Of a stretch of DNA of 64,000 nucleotides, positions 24,035-32,958 are shown in pieces. Where the stretch lies: contig NZ_CAKMMW010000012.1 in assembly GCF_927798215.1 (NCBI RefSeq), forward strand, positions 1-64,000. Direction: 5' to 3'. Position numbers and translations under genes: made by a program. The DNA comes from Paenibacillus_E allorhizoplanae. Lineage in GTDB: Bacteria; Bacillota; Bacilli; Paenibacillales; NBRC-103111. A model generated the notes under the pieces. That model was not told where the DNA came from, did no database searches, and saw only the letters and a list, made by a program, of their open reading frames with translations. Each line of letters starts with the position of its first letter. Position 1 is the stretch's first letter.

Positions 24035-26248
24035 ATGAAAAATAACACTTATATTAAACGCATGATGTTTTCATATCTGCCCATATTATTCCTAACCATT
24101 AGTGTGCTTATTTTCATATTTATAACAATCCTTAATGAATTAAATGTGCGTAACGCGATTCAAGCTAATAAAGTGACTACTGAGTACATTAGTAATATGA
24201 TGGATAATTCGTTGAAAACAATCGATACAGATGCCAGAAAATTAATTGACACGAATATGGACCTGCAAGCTTTCCTTGACAGCCCTTCGGATCGTTTGTT
24301 GAACTATGCGGCATCTAATATTCTGAGCGACATGATGGTTCAACATAATTTTATTGATTCGGTATATTTTTATCGGGCAAAAGATAAGCAAGTGCTGGAT
24401 CAAAGCAAGATTCGTCCTTTGGACGAGTTTCCTGATCGCAGCTATATTACTGAATTGTTAAATCAGCCATATTCATCGAATTGGTCTTCTCCGAGATTTA
24501 AAAAAGGGAGCTATGAGGAGGATTTGACCATAAAGGTCATATCATTGGGTAGAAAAATCCCCATAAATACAGGCAGTCTCGGGTATATGGTGATTAACGT
24601 AAAAGTCGATGCACTTTCCAAATTCATTGATGAGATGATTGATCGCAATTTGACCAATGCGCAAATTTATGATGATCAGCACGTACCCTTTCTACCAGAA
24701 GTTGCTTTTGCATCGAGTAATAAAGGGGTTCATGCTGAGGTCGTTTCAGATTATACGGGATGGACCTACCAAACGGAGATCAAAGGTGGTAAGTTGTATA
24801 GCATTTTACTGAATGGCGGTTTGTTTTGGATTTTTTCCATACTTTGTGCGATCTTACTGGCCGTGGGCTCAACCTTTTATGTAACTCGTCGAAATTATAA
24901 GCCGATAGAAGCGATTTTACATCGCATAGATCGGTTTTCAACAACCATTAAGCCTGCTGATTTGAAAAATGACAAAAATGAATTTGCTTTTATCGATCAA
25001 GCGATTGAGCGGCTAATCACGAATAACATGGCTTTTCAGGAAAAACAGCAGGAAGATTTAACGATACGCAGGCAGCAATTTCTACAAAGCTTACTAAACG
25101 GGGAATATGAAGCAGAGAAGGAAATATGGGTGCAGGAGCGTGAACACTATGCGCTTAGAGAGGGAACCCGATTTATTGCAGCGATTCTAGAAATGGATCA
25201 TTACGTGCAATTCTGTTTGAAATATAACCAGAAGGATCAGTCCCTATTTAAATTTGTCGTTAATAGTGTAGTGGTTGAATTCGCTGAGCAGCATAAGCAC
25301 CAAATCATGATCGAATGGATAGCTAAAAATCGGCTTGTTATTCTCCATATGTCGGAGGAAGAACAGGACCTTGAACATAATTTACTAAAATTAGCGGAGC
25401 AAATTCGTTCGTGGATCGCAGATCAGTTAGATTTCACGGTCACGATTGGTATTGGTACAGCTACAGATGCGGGTAATATCATCCGATCATTTCAAGAAGC
25501 TACACATGCCGTTAACCGTAAGGTTACGCTCGGTATTAATCAAATTATTGATACCATTGAAGTTCAAGAAGGAACATCAAGTGAATGGTTTACCTATTTA
25601 CAATGGATTCAAGCTGTTGTACGTCAGGTTCGACAAGCAGAATCTGGATGGCTGGATCATTTGGTGAATCTATTTCAAGAAATGCGAACCCAAGGGCTGT
25701 CCAAGGAAGATATTGATCGCCTTCTCCATTACTTGATTTTTCAAATGGAGAGGGAACTAGAGGGTATCATGCCAGAAATAGATAAGCATTGGCATTCGAG
25801 CATGAAGTCAGATTTACTTCTTGGATTGGAACAGTCAGACACACTCGATCAGATCGAGGCTAGCTATCGTCAAACGATTGAAAAGATGGTCGAGCAATTG
25901 TTGGAGCTTTCACAGAATCGAAGGCATCATGTACTCATGAAAGAAATAAGAAGTTTCGTCGCAGAGAACTTCACGGATCCCAACCTTTCTTTGACTTTAT
26001 TAAGTGATCGGTTTCAAGTTAATTCAAAATATTTGAGCCAACTGTTTAAAGAGGAAATTGGTGAGAATTTTAGCGATTTTTTGATCACACTTCGAATGGA
26101 ATATGCCAAAAAGCTATTAATTGAGACGAAAGAAAATGTTCAGGATATTTCGGAGAGAACGGGTTATACCAGTTCCATCTCGTTCAGCAGGGTGTTTAAA
26201 AAATGGGTTGGCATGTCGCCGGGTCAGTATAGAGAATCGCAGCAATGA
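24035..26248 (+). CDS. Membrane-anchored AraC-family sensor-regulator
   Basis: The 737-residue protein has an N-terminal membrane helix (YLPILFLTISVLIFIFITIL), an extracellular sensing domain of about 225 residues, a second helix (FWIFSILCAILLAVGSTFYV), a cytoplasmic linker of about 350 residues and a C-terminal AraC DNA-binding domain (LTLLSDRFQVNSKYLSQLFKEEIGENFSDFL and TSSISFSRVFKKWVGMSPGQY). This layout occurs in Paenibacillus regulators beside Lpl-type sugar transporters. ATG 24035 is chosen for AGGAG at 24023-24027; the open frame begins at GTG 23960. It is the best candidate to bind the six tandem-repeat promoters of this locus. Confidence 0.88.
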   Translation: MKNNTYIKRMMFSYLPILFLTISVLIFIFITILNELNVRNAIQANKVTTEYISNMMDNSLKTIDTDARKLIDTNMDLQAFLDSPSDRLLNYAASNILSDMMVQHNFIDSVYFYRAKDKQVLDQSKIRPLDEFPDRSYITELLNQPYSSNWSSPRFKKGSYEEDLTIKVISLGRKIPINTGSLGYMVINVKVDALSKFIDEMIDRNLTNAQIYDDQHVPFLPEVAFASSNKGVHAEVVSDYTGWTYQTEIKGGKLYSILLNGGLFWIFSILCAILLAVGSTFYVTRRNYKPIEAILHRIDRFSTTIKPADLKNDKNEFAFIDQAIERLITNNMAFQEKQQEDLTIRRQQFLQSLLNGEYEAEKEIWVQEREHYALREGTRFIAAILEMDHYVQFCLKYNQKDQSLFKFVVNSVVVEFAEQHKHQIMIEWIAKNRLVILHMSEEEQDLEHNLLKLAEQIRSWIADQLDFTVTIGIGTATDAGNIIRSFQEATHAVNRKVTLGINQIIDTIEVQEGTSSEWFTYLQWIQAVVRQVRQAESGWLDHLVNLFQEMRTQGLSKEDIDRLLHYLIFQMERELEGIMPEIDKHWHSSMKSDLLLGLEQSDTLDQIEASYRQTIEKMVEQLLELSQNRRHHVLMKEIRSFVAENFTDPNLSLTLLSDRFQVNSKYLSQLFKEEIGENFSDFLITLRMEYAKKLLIETKENVQDISERTGYTSSISFSRVFKKWVGMSPGQYRESQQ

Positions 26249-26260
26249 GATGCTTTTCAT

Positions 26261-26413
26261 AATGAACATGGTGAGCTTGAAAAGATTAAATTAGACATGT
26301 ATAGTCCGCACGATGATAGTGAAACAAAAAGGCCTACTATCCTATGGATTCATGGAGGAGGGTTTAAACTTTCACATGTGGATTTTTTGGATTCTGAATT
26401 TTCAAGGTTTTAA
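26261..26413 (+). pseudogene. Remnant of an alpha/beta-hydrolase (carboxylesterase) N-terminus
   Basis: The frame reads EHGELEKIKLDMYSP, then DSETKRPTILWIHGGGFK and so on to a stop at 26411. LDMYSP followed by a WIHGGGF oxyanion-hole motif is the N-terminal signature of carboxylesterase/HSL-type hydrolases. There is no start codon or ribosome binding site, and the rest of the enzyme, with its catalytic Ser, Asp and His, is missing. It begins 12 bases after the regulator's stop. Confidence 0.75.
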
Positions 26414-26596
26414 GTAACATGCTAAGCAATAAAGAATAACATGTCGATGGAGATTTAGAAAATCTCATATGAGGCCAATTATCTTTATTCCGTTAGTAAA
26501 CCGCTTTCCATTAATGACCTATGATTGAATGGACAGCCCTGATTTAGCAATTAATATGTAACAAAGTTTCGACCAACTAGCAGAAAAACTCCACCC

Positions 26597-26635
26597 AGGA
26601 ACACCTTTTATTTTATAACGGGTGTTCCTTTTTTT
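26597..26635 (+). terminator. Terminator upstream of the transporter operon
   Basis: AGGAACACC (26597-26605) and GGTGTTCCT (26621-26629) with a 15-base loop and seven T's. It insulates promoter copy 4 from read-through of the regulator gene. Confidence 0.82.
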
Positions 26636-26664
26636 ATCGAAAAAGCCTGTAGTATCAAGGGTTA

Positions 26665-26726
26665 CGGAATTCTGTTAATGACCAGAAATTAGTTTATTGT
26701 GTCATCCGTGATATTCCCCGTATAGT
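26665..26726 (+). promoter_or_regulatory. Tandem-repeat promoter element, copy 4 (ABC transporter operon)
   Basis: Repeat CGGAATTCTGTTAA (26665-26678), TGAC, repeat CAGAAATTAGTTTA (26683-26696), TTGTGT (26697-26702), 18-bp spacer, TATAGT (26721-26726). Shares the extra upstream sequence TATCAAGGGTTACGG with copies 3 and 6. Confidence 0.8.
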
Positions 26727-26810
26727 GTGGTTAATCACCTGAACCGTTAGGCTCAGACACGGTGGCCAGATGAGTTAGGCTGCCTAAGTACATGAAAAGA
26801 AGGGATGCAC

Positions 26811-27767
26811 ATGGACCAAACTACTACACAAAGTAAATTGCAATCGTTGCCGGTGACCGTGAGGCGTCGAAAAGAAAAATGGTTTCGGAAGGATTTTCAA
26901 TTGTATCTATTACTTCTCCTTCCCATTATTTATTTCATCCTTTTCAAATATGTGCCCATGTATGGCGCGGCGATAGCGTTCCAGGATTACAGTATTTTTC
27001 AAGGCGTAACGGGTAGCAAATGGATTGGATTCGATAACTTCCGCGAACTGTTCGCCATGAGCCAGTTTTATACGGTTGTAAGGAATACGCTGGTTCTGAA
27101 CTTTTTGGATTTGCTATTTTCGTTTCCAGCACCGATTATTCTTGCGCTTCTGCTACATGAGCTCAGGGTCATGTGGTACAAAAAATTGGCGCAAACGATT
27201 TTGTACCTGCCGCATTTTATCTCGTGGATCATTATTGGTGGTCTTGTCTACCAAATGTTTGCTACCAAAGGCGGCCTCGTTAACAATATGCTCAGCTTAG
27301 TAGGTATACCTGCGATTCCGTTTTTAACAGAAAAAATGAACTGGGTGCTTGTTTATCTTGGAACGGGTATTTGGCAAAGCGCTGGCTGGGGAACAATTAT
27401 TTATTTGGCCGCATTAACCGGCATTAATAAGGAGCTCTACGAAGCTGCAGATGTGGATGGGGCAGGTCGACTGAAGAAAATGTGGCATATTACGGTGCCA
27501 GGTATTCGACCAACCATTGTAGTGATGCTGATCATGCAACTCGGTCATATTATGACGATCGGCTTCGAGCGTCCGTTCGTGATGAGCAATCCGCTGGTCA
27601 TGGATTATGCGGAAGTGATCTCTACCTTCGTGTATAAAGCAGGTCTTCAATCAGCACAATTCTCGCTGGCAACGGCGATGGGCTTGTTCCAAGCATTGGT
27701 CGGACTCATCTTTGTCGTATTGGCGAATACGATTGCCAAGCGTTTCGGGGAACAAGGATTATGGTAG
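26811..27767 (+). CDS. Sugar/oligosaccharide ABC transporter permease (LplB type)
   Basis: Membrane subunit of 318 residues with six helices and a cytoplasmic N-terminus. The EAA loop reads LYEAADVDGAGRLKKMWHITVPGI; FKYVPMYGAAIAFQDY and WIGFDNF near the N-terminus are typical of LplB-type permeases. AAGAAGGG precedes ATG 26811; the in-frame ATG at 26805 overlaps that site. First gene of a permease-permease-binding protein operon. No ATPase gene is present. Confidence 0.92.
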   Translation: MDQTTTQSKLQSLPVTVRRRKEKWFRKDFQLYLLLLLPIIYFILFKYVPMYGAAIAFQDYSIFQGVTGSKWIGFDNFRELFAMSQFYTVVRNTLVLNFLDLLFSFPAPIILALLLHELRVMWYKKLAQTILYLPHFISWIIIGGLVYQMFATKGGLVNNMLSLVGIPAIPFLTEKMNWVLVYLGTGIWQSAGWGTIIYLAALTGINKELYEAADVDGAGRLKKMWHITVPGIRPTIVVMLIMQLGHIMTIGFERPFVMSNPLVMDYAEVISTFVYKAGLQSAQFSLATAMGLFQALVGLIFVVLANTIAKRFGEQGLW

Positions 27768-27778
27768 GGGGAAAGGGT

Positions 27779-28669
27779 ATGACAACCAATGTAGTACAAC
27801 GGAAAAGACCGGGCATTCGTATCACAGACGCATTGATCATGCTATTTGTCGGAATCGTCTTGCTGATCTGTCTGATGCCGTTCTTGCACATCATCTCGAT
27901 CTCGTTAAGCACCAAACATGCGGTACTGTCAGGGGAAGTTACGATATTTCCACGAGGCTTTGACTTACACGCCTATGGAATTGTTTTTCAGGATACGAGG
28001 ATGCTGAAGTCGATGGGGCTGACGATCCTACTAACGGCGACATTTACGGCAGTGAGTATGTTAATGAGCATTTGTGCAGCGTATCCCTTAACTAAGGAAC
28101 GTCTGAAGGGAAGATCGGTGTTTATGCTGCTCATCGTCTTTACGATGTTCTTTAGTGGCGGATTAATTCCCGAATATCTACTCGTAAAGCAGTTAGGGAT
28201 GTTAGACAGTCTTACTTCGTTAGTCATTCCTGGCATGATCAGTGCTTTTAATTTGATTATCTTGCGATCCTTTTTCTCATCAGTACCAGCCAGCTTAGAG
28301 GAATCGGCGTATTTGGACGGTAGCTCTCATATCGGAACTTTAGTTCGCGTTGTTCTACCGCTTTCGATGCCTGCACTAGCTACGCTCAGTCTGTTCTATG
28401 CAGTTTCCAGATGGAATGGCTTTATGGACGCGCTCTTCTACATTACACATGCGGACTTATATCCGATACAGCTGAAGCTGTACCAGGTTGTTATGAATAG
28501 TATGGTTACCGATCTAACCGCAATGGAAGGCGCATCTCAAACCGAAGTCATGCCAGAAGGAATTAAGGCGGCAAGCATCATGTTCGCAACGACGCCGATC
28601 TTAATCGTATATCCATGGGTTCAGCGCTATTTCGTCTCAGGCATTATGATCGGGGCGGTTAAAGGTTAA
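27779..28669 (+). CDS. Sugar/oligosaccharide ABC transporter permease (LplC/YtcP type)
   Basis: Second membrane subunit, 296 residues, six helices. Recognised by the EAA loop LEESAYLDGSSHIGTLVRVVLPLSMP, the FFSGGLIPEYLLVKQLGML segment of this subfamily and the C-terminal YFVSGIMIGAVKG. A GGGGGAAAGGG stretch just before ATG 27779 is the ribosome binding site; the frame opens earlier at 27761, inside the previous gene. Confidence 0.92.
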   Translation: MTTNVVQRKRPGIRITDALIMLFVGIVLLICLMPFLHIISISLSTKHAVLSGEVTIFPRGFDLHAYGIVFQDTRMLKSMGLTILLTATFTAVSMLMSICAAYPLTKERLKGRSVFMLLIVFTMFFSGGLIPEYLLVKQLGMLDSLTSLVIPGMISAFNLIILRSFFSSVPASLEESAYLDGSSHIGTLVRVVLPLSMPALATLSLFYAVSRWNGFMDALFYITHADLYPIQLKLYQVVMNSMVTDLTAMEGASQTEVMPEGIKAASIMFATTPILIVYPWVQRYFVSGIMIGAVKG

Positions 28670-28760
28670 TTTTAAGCAAATTAATAACGGTTAATTCCTC
28701 GGTTCCTTAGAGGTGAAACATATATGTACATCACAAACAAATGTGAAGGGGAGTTTGAAC

Positions 28761-30395
28761 ATGAAAGTATCGCAACGTAAATGGTTTGGGGCATCAACGA
28801 CAGTTATCGTATTAGCAGGTTTGCTTTCAGCTTGTTCGAGTTCAACGAAGGAGGCTACTCCAAGCGCTACTGCAAGTGCTAATACAGGCGCTGCTGCAAC
28901 AACAGCAGTTAGTAAAGATCCTGTTACATTGAAAGTTGAAGTGTTCGATCGGGGGAATGCGCCAGCTGGTGCGGGTCCGGTCGACAACAATTTCTGGACA
29001 CAGTGGATTCAGAAAAATTTCGGCGATCCGAACAATATTAAATTGCAGTTTATACCGGTTCCCCGCAACCAAGAAGTGGATAAACTCAACATTCTCATGG
29101 CATCTGGCGATGCCCCTGATCTCGTGTTTACGTATGACACAACGACAATTAATAATTATGTGAAAAGCGGCGGTTTGACAGATGTTAGTACCCTAATCGA
29201 CGCCAATGGTCCTAATCTCAAAAAGTTCCTTGGTCCGGAAGTTCTTTCCTACGGTATCTTTAGCGGCAAGCAGTATGCGATCCCTGCGAAGAGAACATTA
29301 CAATTTACACAGTCTTCCTACATTCGTAAAGATTGGTTAGATAAGCTAGGTATGCCGGTTCCGAAGACGACAGATGAATTTTACAAAACGATGAAAGCGT
29401 TTAAAGAGAAAGATCCTGGCCAAACGGGTGGCAAAGTGATTCCTTATGACTTTAGTACACTTGACGGCACAGCGATTACAACGCCAGGGGTATTAATCTC
29501 CTCGTTCGTTAAGAAATTGTCTGAAGAAGATAACTATGCTTTGTCGACGGCGAACAATATTCCAGAAATAACGAAACCTGGCTATAAAGAGGGACTTCAG
29601 TTCTTGAATAAGATGAATCAAGAAGGCTTGATCAATCCAGACTTCGCGCTGGACAAAGACGGGAAAACGTTAGAAAAAGATGTGGCAAACGGCCTAGTAG
29701 GCGCATTCACAGCGCTTGCTGCTCATCAAAACTTAATGGGAACTGGTAACGTTTTCGATACACTTAAAAAGAATGTTCCAGGTGCTGAGTATGTCGCGAT
29801 GGATCCATTTACGAACGAAGAGGGTAAATCAGTAAAGGGTATTTATGATCCAATTGGTGCGTATATCATGATTCCGAAGGCGAGCAAGCATGCGGCGGAA
29901 GTGGTTAAATATTTAGATTGGATGTCGAAGCCAGACGTGCTATTTACGCTACAAAACGGTATCGAAGGCCAACACTATACGTTAGAAAATGGATTTCCGA
30001 AAGCGATCACAACAGACGAAGCGAAGAAAACGTTCTACAATAACTCCGATATTGCGATGGTGATCAACGGGAAAGATTTCGGCTCCCAAGAAAAAAATAT
30101 TGAAGCTACTTCTCTTGCATTCCCGAACTATAAAGAACTAGCTAAACAAACCATTGTTAATGGGCTCAAAGACGGCTATACAATGCCACGTTTCGATCGT
30201 CCGATCGATTCCGAGATTAAATACGGCAAAACGCTGAAGGATAAAGCGCTTGAGGCTGTCGTGAAAAGTATCATGGCTAAGCCGGATGACTTTGGCAAAA
30301 CATTTGATGCAGGCGTTCAAGAATATCTGAAAATTGGCGGTCAAACGGTGACGGATGAACGTAGAGCTGCTTATAAGGATATGAAGAAAAAATAA
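28761..30395 (+). CDS. ABC transporter solute-binding lipoprotein (LplA type)
   Basis: Extracellular receptor of the LplB/LplC importer. The 544-residue protein has a signal peptide ending in the lipobox LLSAC, an Ala/Thr-rich linker, then LKVEVFDRGNAPAGAG and a long type I binding-protein fold. AGGGGAG at 28746-28752 supports ATG 28761. It has a decayed paralogue at 43.2 kb, nearly identical in protein sequence over about 170 residues. From the surrounding enzymes the ligand is probably a galactan-derived oligosaccharide (inference). Confidence 0.92.
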   Translation: MKVSQRKWFGASTTVIVLAGLLSACSSSTKEATPSATASANTGAAATTAVSKDPVTLKVEVFDRGNAPAGAGPVDNNFWTQWIQKNFGDPNNIKLQFIPVPRNQEVDKLNILMASGDAPDLVFTYDTTTINNYVKSGGLTDVSTLIDANGPNLKKFLGPEVLSYGIFSGKQYAIPAKRTLQFTQSSYIRKDWLDKLGMPVPKTTDEFYKTMKAFKEKDPGQTGGKVIPYDFSTLDGTAITTPGVLISSFVKKLSEEDNYALSTANNIPEITKPGYKEGLQFLNKMNQEGLINPDFALDKDGKTLEKDVANGLVGAFTALAAHQNLMGTGNVFDTLKKNVPGAEYVAMDPFTNEEGKSVKGIYDPIGAYIMIPKASKHAAEVVKYLDWMSKPDVLFTLQNGIEGQHYTLENGFPKAITTDEAKKTFYNNSDIAMVINGKDFGSQEKNIEATSLAFPNYKELAKQTIVNGLKDGYTMPRFDRPIDSEIKYGKTLKDKALEAVVKSIMAKPDDFGKTFDAGVQEYLKIGGQTVTDERRAAYKDMKKK

Positions 30396-30406
30396 ATGGT
30401 TTGAGT

Positions 30407-30433
30407 AACCCCCATGCTATTTATGGGGGTTTT
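30407..30433 (+). terminator. Terminator between the binding-protein and GH115-type genes
   Basis: AACCCCCAT (30407-30415) and ATGGGGGTT (30423-30431) with a 7-base loop and a T-run. Only about 40 bases separate it from the next gene, so it may act as partial read-through control inside one operon. Confidence 0.85.
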
Positions 30434-30471
30434 CTATATGTAATGGTGAAATGAAAGGATGTTGGTATTTA

Positions 30472-32550
30472 ATGAGTATTCAAGCAAATAAACAGCTAGT
30501 TTTAGAAGGGCAAGTACACATTGGAATTCCCGAAATACTGCGTTCGGCTGTTGAACATGCCCTGAGGATGTTGGTTAGAGACCTCGAAACAGTATTGGGA
30601 GCTAAGCCACAACTAGTAACGGGAACTGATAAAAAGGCTGAGTTATGCATAAGGCTTGCTGTAGAAAAAGACGACATTCCGAAACGTTCTGAGACGTTTG
30701 GCTTTCGTTTCCACTCGAATTCTGGAATATCCCGGATGGAGATTATAGGTCATGATGACTTGGGACTCGTTTACGGAATATTAGAATTCAGCAGAATATA
30801 CTTAGGCATACAACCATTCTGGTTTTGGGCCGATCAATGCATTACTAAGCAGACCCAAATTAATATTCCATGCCTTGATTATGATGCCCCAGTGCTGAAG
30901 GTTCGGTATCGTGGTTGGTTCGTAAACGACGAAGTGTCATTGATTGGTTGGAAAGACCCTTATCCACCTACCAGGGAAGTATGGGAGCCCGTTTTTGAAG
31001 CGCTGCTGCGCAGCGGTGGCAACATGGTTATTCCGGGCACGGACCTACCGAGAGATGGCATTCACTACGAGCTTGCCTCAGAAATGGGGCTATGGGTGAC
31101 ACATCATCATGCAGAGCCGTTGGGAGCAGAAATGTTTTTACGCGCTTTCCCAGGCAGGAACGCCAGCTATCAGGAGGCTCCAGAGTTGTTTGAAAGCTTG
31201 TGGGCAGAAGCTATCGAAGAGCAAAAGGACATGAAAGTCCTATGGGTACTTTCCTTCCGAGGCCAAGGAGATGCGCCTTTCTGGCATAACGATCCTTCAT
31301 TCGACACATCAGAAAAGCGCGGAGCGATGATCAGTAAGGTTATCCGCAAGCAGTACGATATGATCGGCAGTAGCGTGCAGAATCCCGTTTATTGCGTAGC
31401 TTTATATGGGGAGATCGCCGAATTGTTTAAAGGTGGCTATGTTGAGTTACCCGACGATGTGATTAAAATATGGGCTGATAACGGGTATGGGAAAATGGTT
31501 TCACGGAGACATAATAATCAGAACCTTCGTGTACCATCGCTTCCTACGGCAGATGACAGAGGCAGAGATGGTCTGTATTATCACGTGACGTTCCACGACT
31601 TACAAGCATCCAATCATTTGACAATGTACCCAGGTTCAGCGACATTTCTGAAGCAGGAGATCGAGACGGCGTTCGCTGCTGGTACTGACGATTATTTGCT
31701 AATTAATTGCGGAAATATTCGGCCTCATGTCTATTCCTTGGACATTCTTCGGGAGCTATGGAGTGTCGGAACTATTGATGTTAGTAAGCATTTAAACGAA
31801 TTTGTAAGTAGCTATTATGCTTCTCATCATGATGAGCTAGAAGAACTATATCAAAGTTATACAGAAGCGGCGATACAATACGGACCACATGCTGATGATT
31901 TAGCTGGAGATGAGTATTATCATCATCCTGCTAGACAAATCATCGGTCATTGGTTGCAAGGAAAGTGTGAACAGCCAGATTCGAGATTGTTCTGGGCTGT
32001 GGGAGAAGTTCCATTTTCCCAACAAGTGAAGAATTTCGAAGATCTCTTGGCACAAGGCATACAGAAATGGAGAGCTTGGCTTTTACGCTGCGATGAAGTT
32101 CTAGCGAAGCTAGGTACCGAAGATTTGAGAAGGGCCACTGACCAACTACGTTTTCATGGAGCCTTGCACTTGTCCGGATGCGAAGGCTTTTACTGGCTGT
32201 GCCGTTCGTATAGGGAATATCAGGAACAGCGATATCCACAAGCTTTCGTGTACGCCTCTGAATCAATCTGGTCTTATAAAAAAGGGCTAGATGTATTAAG
32301 AGATGCCGAGCACGGGAAGTGGGATCGTTTCTACCGAGCAGACTGGCTCACGAATATTGAGAGTACGGTTAATAACGTAGATACGTTAAGGCGGTTTCTA
32401 CGTATGCATGGCGATAGCCCTGATTTTTTCTTGTGGTATAAGGAATATGTGATGCCAGAAACGGAAAAGCATATCTATCTGGAAAATACACATCGGAACC
32501 CGTTGTCCGACGATGAGCTGGCGCAGCAATTGAAGTGTCTAACGACATGA
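30472..32550 (+). CDS. GH115-family glycoside hydrolase (alpha-glucuronidase type)
   Basis: A cytoplasmic protein of 692 residues. RYRGWFVNDEVSLIGW and the HHHAEPLG region resemble the core of GH115 enzymes, which remove glucuronic acid side chains from xylan or arabinogalactan. No signal peptide. Most characterised members are longer, with a C-terminal extension, so this is a short form. The start is uncertain: ATG 30472 lies 13 bases after AAAGG, and in-frame ATG 30451 adds seven residues. The neighbouring galactanases suggest action on imported, glucuronylated galactan fragments; family by eye, substrate by context. Confidence 0.75.
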   Translation: MSIQANKQLVLEGQVHIGIPEILRSAVEHALRMLVRDLETVLGAKPQLVTGTDKKAELCIRLAVEKDDIPKRSETFGFRFHSNSGISRMEIIGHDDLGLVYGILEFSRIYLGIQPFWFWADQCITKQTQINIPCLDYDAPVLKVRYRGWFVNDEVSLIGWKDPYPPTREVWEPVFEALLRSGGNMVIPGTDLPRDGIHYELASEMGLWVTHHHAEPLGAEMFLRAFPGRNASYQEAPELFESLWAEAIEEQKDMKVLWVLSFRGQGDAPFWHNDPSFDTSEKRGAMISKVIRKQYDMIGSSVQNPVYCVALYGEIAELFKGGYVELPDDVIKIWADNGYGKMVSRRHNNQNLRVPSLPTADDRGRDGLYYHVTFHDLQASNHLTMYPGSATFLKQEIETAFAAGTDDYLLINCGNIRPHVYSLDILRELWSVGTIDVSKHLNEFVSSYYASHHDELEELYQSYTEAAIQYGPHADDLAGDEYYHHPARQIIGHWLQGKCEQPDSRLFWAVGEVPFSQQVKNFEDLLAQGIQKWRAWLLRCDEVLAKLGTEDLRRATDQLRFHGALHLSGCEGFYWLCRSYREYQEQRYPQAFVYASESIWSYKKGLDVLRDAEHGKWDRFYRADWLTNIESTVNNVDTLRRFLRMHGDSPDFFLWYKEYVMPETEKHIYLENTHRNPLSDDELAQQLKCLTT

Positions 32551-32563
32551 AAGTGACTACAAC

Positions 32564-32589
32564 AAAAACCTTGTTAAATCAAGGTTTTT
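32564..32589 (+). terminator. Terminator after the GH115-type gene
   Basis: AAAAACCTTG (32564-32573), loop TTAAAT, CAAGGTTTTT (32580-32589). A perfect 10-bp stem ending in a T-run. Confidence 0.88.
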
Positions 32590-32661
32590 ATACTTTTTTT
32601 GGAATTTACTGAATGCCAGAAGGCAGTAGATTAATCGTGAGCAGCAAGTATAGGTTGCTTA

Positions 32662-32723
32662 CTGAAATAAGTTAATAAACAGAGAAAAGTTTATTGTTAT
32701 CATACATCACTTTATGTTTTAAA
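32662..32723 (+). promoter_or_regulatory. Tandem-repeat promoter element, copy 5 (GH53-SLH gene)
   Basis: Repeat CTGAAATAAGTTAA (32662-32675), TAAA, repeat CAGAGAAAAGTTTA (32680-32693), TTGTTA (32694-32699), 18-bp spacer, TTTAAA (32718-32723). Same geometry as the other copies, with the least conserved sequence. Confidence 0.7.
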
Positions 32724-32791
32724 TGGTATCGTAGCTAGTGACAATACGGATGGGCGAGTTTCTGTTTGCACTAGTTCGAGGAGGTGATGGG

Positions 32792-32833
32792 ATGAGTCGA
32801 TTAGAGCGCAATGTCGTCCTACCGATTTCGTAA
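32792..32833 (+). CDS. Possible 13-codon leader peptide
   Basis: ATG 32792 to TAA 32833 encodes MSRLERNVVLPIS. It is preceded by GGAGGTGAT (32780-32788), a full 9-base complement to the 16S rRNA tail and a stronger site than that of the large gene downstream. The 3-base spacing to the ATG is short. It lies in the predicted 5' leader between promoter copy 5 and the GH53 gene start at 32959. A regulatory role is inference. Confidence 0.45.
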   Translation: MSRLERNVVLPIS

Positions 32834-32841
32834 GCGCTTTA
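32828..32841 (+). promoter_or_regulatory. cre-like CcpA site in the GH53 leader
   Basis: The stretch contains CGTAAGCGCTTTA with a perfect AAGCGCTT core. It begins about 105 bases after the -10 and overlaps the leader ORF stop, a position compatible with a CcpA roadblock to elongation. Confidence 0.6.
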
Positions 32842-32958
32842 TTATGATTAAAGTGGCTATCAGAAATCAGTAGAGCTAGATTAGCATATTTATTCTTGCG
32901 ATCTGCTTTTATTAATGGGGATAAATTGACGTATCAAATTATTAAAGGAGTTGTATCG

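Larger units (their letters stand above)
26249..26810. other. Intergenic region between sensor-regulator and transporter operon
   Basis: Holds an esterase remnant (26261-26413), a terminator (26597-26635) and promoter copy 4 (26665-26726). The stretch 26414-26590 shows no gene. Confidence 0.65.
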
